From Plectosphaerella cucumerina (lineage: Eukaryota; Ascomycota; Sordariomycetes; Glomerellales; Plectosphaerellaceae), in the NCBI GenBank assembly GCA_020746995.1, contig JAGPXD010000002.1, positions 5,022,001 through 5,086,000 of the forward strand: DNA of 64,000 bases, read 5' to 3'. Below are positions 55,218-64,000 of the stretch, one piece after another. A model generated the notes under the pieces. That model saw only the letters and a list, made by a program, of their open reading frames with translations, searched no databases and was not told where the DNA came from. Within the stretch, counting starts at the first letter, position 1, and each line of letters opens with the position of its first letter. Both the position numbers and the translations under genes were made by a program.

Positions 55218-55401
55218 TGGCAGGACGCATCATCCTTTGGGCTGAGAGAGTCTATGATACCCCACGAATTGGCGAGGTCTTGGGAAGGCCTGGACAGAAA
55301 GTCGAACCACATGCATGGTGAAGCTTCAACTAGCGCATAGGTAGCGCTGCAAATATCATGAATGCGCTGTTTCCCAAATTTGCGACTTCGACCTGAACGC
55401 C

Positions 55402-56570
55402 TCAGATCTCCTTGGGTACCGTGCCCGGCTTGTTCGTCAGCAGCCATGGCCGCCTGTCCCAGAACTCATCCTTGATGATGTCCAGGTGATGGACGACGAT
55501 GGCCGCCTTGCCTCGGCGCTTCTTCTCCTTCTCCGCCTGTGTCTTGGACTGTTGTGGCGGTTCCGTGGAGGCGTCCGCCTCTTGCTGGGCGTTGTGAGTG
55601 CCCGGCTCGACGAGTTCGTACTGCTTGTCATCAGTCGTGGTCTGGCGAGATGGGAGAGCACCGGAAACTCACATCACGGAATATTGAGCTGCCCTTCTTG
55701 TAGATCTCGGGCTCGTTATTGTAGTTGATGTGGAACTTGGAGAAGAGGATCTCGTTCTTGTCCCCAGATACGGTTCCCTTTGTATGTTAGCGGTGCTATC
55801 GGCCGAGATGGGTTGACGCCATACTGCAAGAAGCTGCTCTGCAGCGCGGTTGTCCATGCCGCCAAGCTGGATGAGGGCCCAGAAGGTTGTGTTGTACAGG
55901 TTGTTGATGTGGCCTAGTGTTGGTGTCAGTCGTTGGGTCAGACACTCTGATGCAACATGCTCACAGTCCACCTGTCGCCAGCTCATGTAGTCCCGCAGAT
56001 TTTGGACACTGGGATAGCATACCGCCCTCCCGTCGAAGCTCGGGAGGGGGGCCGTCAATGGGGTTTCCGGGAAGAATGTTGCCCAGCTGTGGACGTAAAA
56101 CGCCGTGAATGTGGATACGACAGTGCTGACGAGCTTGCTGGCTCGCCTCTCGAAGAGAGTGCATGACTTGTGGAAGACGAAGCTAATAGAGTCAGCCAGA
56201 GAGCCCTTCAAAGGCGTCTAGAGGCTATTTACCTGTACTCATCGCTAATGCCATAAGCGATGGTGATGTCTGGCAGTTCGGCCATTACCGCCTTGGCAGC
56301 CGCATTCATAAGGTCCAGAGCCCTTCTGTCGTTGGGCTTCTCAAATGCATACTTCGTGCACATCCTGTCGATTCAGGTATGAGAAAGACAGGTCTCGGTC
56401 GTAGGCAAGTGAACTCACTTGGTGAAGCCTCTGCCATCGATTCTCACCACCACCCAAGTGTTAGGCAGCAAGACGTCTGGCTGCTCGAAAGCCTTGACAT
56501 ATTCGTATCTATTCGAATATCAGCTAGTACACTACACATCCCACTTACGGCCTTACTTTGAGTTCGCCAT
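55402..56570 (-). CDS. THG1: tRNA(His) guanylyltransferase
   Basis: It adds the essential G-1 to the 5' end of tRNA-His by 3'-5' nucleotide addition. Seven exons: 56570-56557, 56508-56419, 56364-56233, 56182-55965, 55913-55825, 55777-55673 and 55620-55402, giving 288 aa. All introns are 47-54 bp. Exon 1 is only 14 nt (MANSK) and joins to YEYVKAFEQ. Metal-binding residues match human THG1: Asp29 in RIDGRGFTK, and Asp76/Glu77 in SDEYSFVFHK, formed across a splice. HINNLYNTTFW and GTVSGDKNEILF are further signatures. At the last intron two acceptors 21 nt apart both keep the frame (AG at 55643-55642 or at 55622-55621); the downstream one, giving FRDYELVEPG, is preferred. Divergent from SWD1. Confidence 0.94.
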
Positions 56571-56883
56571 GTCTGTGTCTAATTCCTTGTATTGGTGTGA
56601 GACGTGTGGCCGTGTTAGATGGCGGGGGAGGGGTCGGATGGAAGTCCTGCATCCGCAGTGGGGTGAGAGCATTATCGATAACGGCGCGCCAGAACCATCG
56701 TCGCGCGTCGGACTGATCCCAGGGATCTGAGCAATTCCATCCGAATCAATTCTCCAAACTCAACTTCTCCCTGCCTTTTGATGCAATCGGTCCAAGCACC
56801 GTACAGAGTCAACGAGACGCGCGCAACCCACCGAACTTCGACGGACTTGCCCGAACCTGCCCTGCGACGGCCAGGCGGTCAGC
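56571..56883. promoter_or_regulatory. Bidirectional promoter THG1/SWD1
   Basis: These 313 bp separate the divergent start codons of THG1 (-) and SWD1 (+). It must contain both core promoters. No particular binding site is assigned. Confidence 0.6.
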
Positions 56884-58345
56884 ATGAACCTGCTCCTGGC
56901 CGATCCCGAGGAAGCGATTGAGAACATCGACCACATCACAAATACGAACACGATTCGTTCCGGCCACTCAACATGTCTGCGATTCAACAAGGCGGGCGAC
57001 TTCCTCGCCTCCGGGCGAGTGGACGGCACTGTCGTCGTTTGGGACATCGAGACAATGGGAGTGGCCAGGAAGATGCGAGGTCATAATAAGAGCATCACCT
57101 CGCTCAGCTGGTCCAGATGCGGACGATACCTCTTGTCGGCTTGCCAGGGCTGGAAAGTCATTCTGTGGGATCTGAAAGATGGGCAGAGATGTCGTGAGGT
57201 GCGCTTCCGCGCGCCGGCATACATCGCAGAACTGCATCCCACCAACGCGTTCGTCATGCCCTTGCCTCGAGAGCCTGCGCGCGACTTGCTTGCTGACCTC
57301 CACTAGCTTTCTATTTGCAGCGTCCCTGTTCGAAGACCACCCCCTCCTTGTCGATATGACCGACGAAGTCGACGTCCGATACCCCCTTCCCACGGCACCA
57401 AAGCGGTCGGCAACAGAAGTGGACAGCGCATTGGCAGAGAAGCACGCAAAAGAGGACGCAAAACAGATGACGACGGTGACCATATTCACCTCTTCTGGCG
57501 ATCACATCATCTCTGGCACCAACAAGGGCTGGATCAACATCATCGACGTCAAGACCAGATCTGTGATACACTCAAGCAAGCAGAGCGCCGGTGTCATCAC
57601 AACACTGCGGCTGACGAGTTCTGGGCGAGACTTGCTGATCAATTCGCAAGATCGCAAGGTCAGGACGTTTTATGTCCCCAACCTTACCGCCGAGAACCTC
57701 GATGTCGACACCCTGTACCTGATAAAGGAGCACGACTTTGAGGACCAGGTCAACAAGCTGTCCTGGAATCATGTGACTTTTACCGCCACGGGCGAATACG
57801 TGGTCGCGTCCACCTACAACAACCACGAGATCTACATCTGGGAGCGCCGGACAGGCAGTCTGACGAGAATACTGGACGGCCCCAAGGAGGAACAGGGTGT
57901 CATCGAATGGCACCCCCAGCGGCACTTCTTGGCGACGTGCGGCCTGGAAACGGGCAGAATATACATTTGGTCTATCCTCCCAGAACAAAAATGGGCAAGG
58001 CTAGCACCCGACTTTGCTCAGGTTGAAGAGAACCTGGAGTATGTCGAGCTTGAGGACGAGTTCGACATTTATGGCCAAGAGGAGTTGACCAAGCGGCGAT
58101 TGGATGCTGAGGACGAAGAGATTGACGTGGTGACGACGGATGGCCTCGTTGACCCGCAAGAGGCGGGAGGAAAGTTCCAGATGCCGATCCTATTCGACCT
58201 CGCCGATAGTGACAGCGAGGACGAGTTCATCGCCGTGTCTACCGGGACTATGCGTAGGAGGAGTCCCGGGGCCGACGGAGAGATTCCCGACATTGAGCCA
58301 GCGAGTAGAGGCACAAAGAAGGCGAGGCGAGGGAGAAAGAGGTGA
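56884..58345 (+). CDS. SWD1: COMPASS (Set1C) subunit Swd1, RbBP5 homologue
   Basis: This WD40 beta-propeller subunit of the Set1 histone H3K4 methyltransferase complex acts in the nucleus. Exon 1 is 56884-57248 and exon 2 is 57307-58345; the 58-bp intron reads GTTCGT, branch GCTGACC, CACTAG, giving 467 aa. The N-terminus MNLLLADPEEAIENIDHIT and the run of WD repeats (SGRVDGTVVVWDIETM, LLSACQGWKVILWDL, HEIYIWERRTGSL) are typical of RbBP5/Swd1. After the propeller an acidic segment (YVELEDEFDIYGQEEL, LADSDSEDEF) matches the region that contacts Set1 and Ash2/Bre2. The extreme C-terminus is basic (TKKARRGRKR). The splice restores ELHPTNAFLFAASLFEDHP. Confidence 0.95.
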
Positions 58346-59360
58346 AGATGCTGAAGAGCATGAGGAGCAAGATAGATACCCCCGTCGTGCACATGCAAGC
58401 ACGCATGGCCCAATCAATCCGCATTCGCGCCGGAACCTCTAATGTTCATCGCATGATGTGATCGAAACACCGAAGCTTCATCGACTGGCTTCTAGCTGGC
58501 AGCACGGGATGAGCTGGCAGATGCCAATCGAAATACGTGGAGCACTGGCAGGGTGCGCCATCTGGAAAGCTTCCAGCGCGCGGGCGCTAGCCACTCGTTT
58601 CAGACTGGGCATTTGGCTCCCCGGGGAGGCTGACAAAGAAAGGCTTGCCTCAGTGAATCGATTCGGCACTCCTTGTTGTCCAGGACGGCAGACCCACCTT
58701 CACTTCCAAACACGGACTAGCGTCAGTCTCCAGGCTGCGCAGCCGCCTCCTTCCCCCCAAGGCCAGGGCCCCAGGCCAAAGGCAAGATTTCTCTCGGACC
58801 TCGCTTTGGCGTTGCTTCACCCATTTCCACCACCAACAACCTCACCCCAAGATCGCGGCGCCATCACCACGCGCGTCGGAAACCGCGTTTCTTCATCGGA
58901 AACGATTGCACGACGCACCTGTCGACACGCAGCATCGCGATTTTTCACGCCCCGAGGCCCCGAAGGTGGCGGCGATTGGGGAGCGCGAGTCGGAACGCCT
59001 TCTCCTGGGCCGGTGGCCAGAGAGAACGGATAGGACAGGAAGGCAGTGAAAGCGCCATCGACCACACGGCCGCGCGACGCTTTTCATCTTCCAGGCGGTT
59101 CTTTTGAGGGAAACAGCAGGGTTTCCATCATCTTTTTCGCGCGCAACGCCTTGTCGCACGCTTTTCTCACACTCACTGTTCGCACTCGACGATTTGACGA
59201 CTTCCCGCTCCTTCCTTCCATCGTCGACGCGACGGTCGGCATCGACGCGGCTTTCCATTCATAACCGAAAAAAAAATCTAATACACCTCCGACGTCCTCG
59301 TAATCAAAAACAATCGACCCAGTATCATCATCGAGTCCATCGACCGACCGACCGCCCAGC
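58346..59360. promoter_or_regulatory. Promoter region of RPB1
   Basis: This is about 1 kb between SWD1 and RPB1. The last 250 bp are pyrimidine-rich, followed by an A-tract near 59,268-59,276 and CGACCGACCGACCG just before the ATG, fitting a fungal 5' leader. Open frames here are not protein-like. Confidence 0.5.
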
Positions 59361-62300
59361 ATGGCGAACCTTTACTTCACCCACTCGAGCGCCCCGCTCA
59401 AAACCATCGAGGAGATACAGTTCGGCATGCTCTCTCCCGATGAGATCAAGGCCATGAGCGTGTGCCACATTCTCTACCCCGAGACAATGGACGAGACGCG
59501 AACGAAGCCACGCGATGGTGGCCTGAACGACCCCTTCCTCGGCTCCATCGATCGCCAGTTCAAATGCAAGACGTGTGGCCAGTCCATGGGCGAGTGCCCC
59601 GGCCACTTTGGTCACATCGAGCTCGCGAAGCCCGTCTACCACCCTGGTTTCATCAAGAAGGTCAAGAAGGTTCTGGAGATCGTCTGCCTCAACTGCTCCA
59701 AAGTTTTGGCTGATAGAGTTAGTCTACTCTATGCAACGTGAAACCTACCTGGGAGCACCCGACCTTGCTAACTGTGCTACTCTCAGAGCGATCCCGAGTT
59801 TTTGCAAGCCGTCCACACAAGGGATCCCAAGCTGCGCTTCAACCGCATCTGGAACATCTGCAAGAAGAAGAAGAGGTGTGAAAACGAGACGCCTGAGGAG
59901 AAGCCTGATGCCCACGATATCCCAGGCATCACCAAGCCCCCCGCCGTGAACCACGGCGGTTGCGGCAACATTCACCCCAACATTCGGCACAAGGCGTTGT
60001 CTCTTCTCGCCGTCCACGAGGTCAAGGATGAGGAGACGAAGAAGAAGGACAAGAAGGAAGATGTCATCACCCCCGAGATCGCCTACAACGTCCTTCGCCG
60101 CATCTCCGACGACGACCTGAGAGACATGGGCCTCAACCTTGACTACGCCCGCCCCGAATGGATGATTGTCACGGTCCTCCCTGTCCCCCCGCCACCTGTC
60201 CGCCCTAGTATCTCCATGGATGGCACCGGTCAAGGCATGAGGAACGAGGATGACTTGACATACAAGCTCGGCGATATCATTCGTGCCAACAGCAACGTCA
60301 AGCAGGCCATTCGCGAAGGCTCGCCCGCCCATATTGCGCGCGACTTCGAGCAGCTGCTCCAGTACCACGTTGCCACGTACATGGACAACGACATTGCAGG
60401 CCAGCCCCGCGCACTCCAGAAGAGCGGCCGTCCTGTCAAGGCCATTCGAGCGCGTCTCAAGGGCAAGGAGGGACGTCTTCGTGGAAACCTGATGGGTAAG
60501 CGTGTCGACTTTTCGGCACGTACTGTCATCACGGGTGACGCCAACCTGTCTCTGGATGAGGTCGGTGTTCCCCGCAGTATCGCCCGAACCCTTACCTACC
60601 CCGAGACGGTCACACCGTACAACATTGGCAAGTTGCACGAGCTTGTCGAGAACGGTCCCAACGAGCACCCCGGCGCCAAGTACGTGATCCGGACCGACGG
60701 CACCAGGATCGATCTGCGGCACCACCGTCGCGCCGGTCAGATCTCGCTCGAGTACGGTTGGAAGGTGGAGCGTCACCTCATGACGGGTGATTATATCATC
60801 TTCAACCGTCAGCCCTCGCTTCACAAGGAGTCCATGATGGGTCACAGAGTTCGCGTCATGCCCTACTCGACCTTCCGACTGAACCTTTCGGTCACGTCCC
60901 CCTACAACGCCGATTTCGACGGTGACGAGATGAACCTCCACGTCCCTCAGAGCGAAGAAACGCGCGCCGAAATCAAGGAGCTGTGCATGGTCCCCATCAA
61001 CATCGTGTCCCCTCAGAGGAATGGTCCCCTGATGGGTATCGTGCAAGACACCCTCGCTGGAGCCTACAAGGTGTGCCGCCGCGACGTCTTCCTCACCAAG
61101 GAGGAGGTCATGAACATCATGCTGTGGGTTCCCAACTGGGACGGCATCATCCCGCCGCCCGCCATCATCCGCCCAGTGATCCGGTGGACGGGAAAGCAGA
61201 TTATGAGTCTGGCTATCCCCGACATCGTGAGCCTGAACCACATGCCCGACTCCAAGGAGGAGAACCCTCTTAAGGACGAGGGTGTGCTTATCCAGTCTGG
61301 CCAGCTGATGTACGGCCTCCTGACCAAGAAGATCATTGGCGCTGCCAGTGGTGGTATCGTTCACATCGTCTACAACGAGCACGGTCCGTACGCGGCTATG
61401 CGGTTCCTTAATGGTGTTCAGCAAGTCGTCAACTACTGGCTGCTCCAGAACGGTCACAGCATCGGTATCGGCGACACCATCCCTGACACCGACACCATCG
61501 CAAAGGTGCAGGAGCACATCGACGAGCAGAAGGACGAGGTCGCACGGCTGACAAAGATGGCTACAAACAACGAGCTCGAGCCCTCTCCCGGTATGAATAT
61601 CCGTGAGACATTCGAGAGCAAGGTCTCGAGGGCGCTGAACACGGCCCGTGACAAGGCCGGTACCACCACTCAGAAGAGTTTGAAGGACATCAACAACGCC
61701 GTCACCATGGCTCTTTCCGGATCCAAGGGTTCTTCCATCAACATCTCCCAGATGACTGCCCTGGTCGGTCAGCAGATCGTCGAGGGAAAGCGCATTCCCT
61801 TCGGCTTCAAGTACCGCACGCTGCCTCACTTCACCAAGGACGATTACTCTCCCGAGTCCCGTGGTTTCGTCGAGAACTCGTACCTTCGTGGACTTACGCC
61901 CAGCGAGTTCTTCTTCCACGCCATGGCCGGTCGCGAGGGTCTCATCGACACTGCTGTCAAGACCGCCGAGACTGGTTACATTCAGCGTCGTCTCGTCAAG
62001 GCCCTGGAAGACGTCAGCGTCAAGTACGACGGCACGGTTCGCAACTCACTCGGCGACATTCTCCAGTTCCTCTACGGAGAGGACGGTCTCGATGCTATTT
62101 ACATCGAGAAGCAGCGCATGGACTTCCTGAACATGTCCCACAAGAAGTTCGATGACCGCTACCGCCTCGATGTTATGGATGAGAACAGGCCTGATGAGCT
62201 CGACTGGCTCGAGTACGGCAACGAGATTGCTGGCGATCCCGAGTCTCAGCGTCTCCTTGACGAAGAGTACGAGGCCCTCTTGTCCGACCGCAAGCTTGTG

Positions 62301-64000
62301 CGAGACATCAACGCGCGCAGGAAGGATGACGAGACGATGCAGCTGCCGCTGAACATTGTGCGCATCATCGACACGGCCAGGAAGCTGTTCAATGTCGAGG
62401 ACTTCCAGCGCAGTGACCTCAAGCCCCAAGACGTCATCCCGGCCGTGCAGGCCATGCTGGACCGGATGATCATGGTCCGTGGAAGCGATGACATCTCTAA
62501 GGAGGCCGACTACAGCGCCACGATCCTCTTCAAGGCCCTGCTGCGCTCTCGCCTGTCGTACAAGCGCATCGCCTGCTTCCAGCGTCTCAACAAGCTGGCT
62601 TTCAACCACGTTCTGGGCGAACTGGAAGGTCGTTGGTCAAAGTCGTTCATCAGCCCCGGTGAGATGGTCGGTGTCCTTGCCGCCCAGTCCATCGGTGAGC
62701 CCGCCACCCAGATGACTCTCAACACCTTCCATTTCGCTGGTGTGTCCTCTAAGAACGTTACTCTCGGTGTGCCGCGCCTCAAGGAAATTCTCAACCTGGC
62801 GCAGAACATCAAGACCCCCTCGATGGTGGTGTACCTGAAGGAAGGCGAGGCAACTCAAGAGGCTGCCAAGACCCTTCGCAGCACTGTCGAGCACACGACT
62901 CTTCGATCCGTCACCGCCATGACTGAGATCTACTACGATCCGGACCTGCGCTCCACGACTATTGACGCCGATTACGACATGGTCGACTCTTACTGGGCGA
63001 TTCCCGACGATTCCCACGCCACTATCGATCAACAGTCGAGGTGGCTGCTCCGTATCGTGCTGGACCGCCAGAAGATGCTGGACAAGGAACTGACGGTTGA
63101 GGACGTCGCTCTCCGCATCAAGTCCGAGTACCCGTCCGACTGCGCTCTGATCTACAGCGATAACAACGCCGATGAGCAGGTCATCCGTATTCGCACCCTC
63201 AAGACCGACAAGAACGCGGCCGCAGAGGATGACGACACAACGGAGGATGACATGATGCTCAAAACTTTCGAGACGCATCTGCTCGACACTCTCACACTAC
63301 GTGGTGTTCTCGGCATCGAGAGGGCTTTCCTGAACAAGGACACCAAGCTCATCGAGACGAGCGACGGTGCGCTGCTGGCTGCCAAGGCCGATGACCGCTG
63401 CCAGGAGTGGTACCTCGATACCTCGGGTACGGCGCTGGGTGATGTCCTGCGCGTTGATGGCATTGATGCCACCAGGCTCTACACCAACCACCTGTGGCAG
63501 ATTGTCGATGTCTTCGGTATCGAGGCAGCCCGTTCTGCCCTGGTCCGTGAGCTGACGCAGGTGCTGGCCTTCGACGGTTCCTACGTCAACCATCGTCATC
63601 TGGCCCTGCTGGTCGATGTCATGACGTACCGTGGTACCATCTCGGCTGTCACGCGTCACGGTATCAACCGTGCCGACACTGGTGCGCTCATGCGTTGTTC
63701 GTTCGAGGAGACGGTCGAGATTCTCCTGGAGGCTGCCGCCGTCGGCGAACTGGACGACTGCCGCGGAGTTTCCGAGAACGTCATGCTGGGACAGATGGCG
63801 CCCATGGGCACTGGACACTTTGAGGTCCTCCTCGACCCCAAGATGCTGGAGACGGTCATCAGCGACAACTCCCGCATGGGTCTGATGGCTGGTATGCCCA
63901 CCAAGAGTGCCGAAGATGGCGGCGCTGCGACGCCCTACGATACCGGATCGCCCATGGCCGACTCGGGCTATCTGTCTCTTGGCTCGCCCAGCGCAGGTGC
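59361..64000 (+). CDS. RPB1: RNA polymerase II largest subunit (3'-partial)
   Basis: This is the catalytic subunit of Pol II. Exon 1 is 59361-59717 and exon 2 runs from 59787 to the window edge, giving the first 1523 or so residues; the 69-bp intron reads GTTAGT, branch GCTAAC, TCTCAG. The clamp zinc-binding cysteines are in CKTCGQSMGECPGHFGH and CLNC. The metal-A aspartates are D495, D497 and D499 in NADFDGDEMNLHVP. Switch/bridge-helix and trigger-loop segments are intact (FFFHAMAGREGLIDTAVKTAETGYIQRRL; GEPATQMTLNTFHFAG). The window ends in the linker (SPMADSGYLSLGSPSAG), so the heptad CTD lies beyond it. A 724-codon frame opposite exon 2 is a shadow of codon bias, not a gene. Confidence 0.97.

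Noticed and set aside
59745..61919. 724-codon open frame on the minus strand
   Set aside because: It lies exactly opposite RPB1 exon 2 and its composition is the complement of biased codons; the plus strand encodes unmistakable RPB1.
1..64000. CRISPR-like arrays, phage or bacterial defence systems
   Set aside because: The genome is eukaryotic; only short simple repeats are present, with no spaced direct repeats or associated genes.

Overview
This looks like about 64 kb of nuclear chromosome from a filamentous ascomycete (Pezizomycotina, most likely Sordariomycetes). The evidence is GC-rich codon third positions, genes split by very short introns (about 46-76 bp in most cases) with GTRNGT donors, CTRAC-like branch sites and YAG acceptors, and proteins of clearly fungal type (CFT1, Pal1, TMA23, a proteinase K-like S8 protease, a rhamnose epimerase/reductase). 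The genus cannot be fixed from sequence alone. Spans given for genes include introns; exon coordinates were worked out by hand from splice signals and reading frame.

Layout. 1-6.3 kb: a coiled-coil/low-complexity protein whose upstream end may lie outside the window, a J-protein (-), and a UDP-4-keto-6-deoxyglucose epimerase/reductase (-). 6.3-9.5 kb: no confident gene. 9.5-14.3 kb: squalene synthase ERG9 (+) converging on a secreted subtilase (-). 14.3-20.5 kb: a 6-kb block with no recognisable gene. 20.5-30.3 kb: an F-box protein, a two-TM orphan, a TDG/Mug-type DNA glycosylase, a secreted glycine-rich protein (-) and an ANCHR-like protein with MIT-interacting motifs. 30.5-45.6 kb: LMBD1 (-)/CFT1 (+) divergent, Pal1 (-)/USB1 (+) divergent, and ERO1 (-). 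45.6-49.1 kb: gene-poor, with a tRNA-like Pol III element. 49.1-64 kb: CKS1 (-)/RSC4 (+) divergent, a doubtful small ORF, TMA23 (+), THG1 (-)/SWD1 (+) divergent, and RPB1 (+), which runs off the right edge before its CTD.

How the genes relate. Most are conserved housekeeping genes. Several serve RNA metabolism and transcription (CFT1, USB1, THG1, RSC4, SWD1, RPB1), with others in cell cycle and morphology (CKS1, Pal1, ANCHR-like) and in the secretory pathway or membranes (ERO1, subtilase, ERG9, LMBD1). Nothing indicates a secondary-metabolite cluster, a transposon with intact coding capacity, or a defence system. I did not find a convincing new multi-gene system. The most interesting signals are gene-level: a GC-AG intron and an altered acetyl-lysine pocket in RSC4, a 1.08-kb first intron in Pal1, an ANCHR-like protein with three MIM1-like helices, a possible tRNA-derived SINE, and a TGGACC repeat recurring upstream of three genes.
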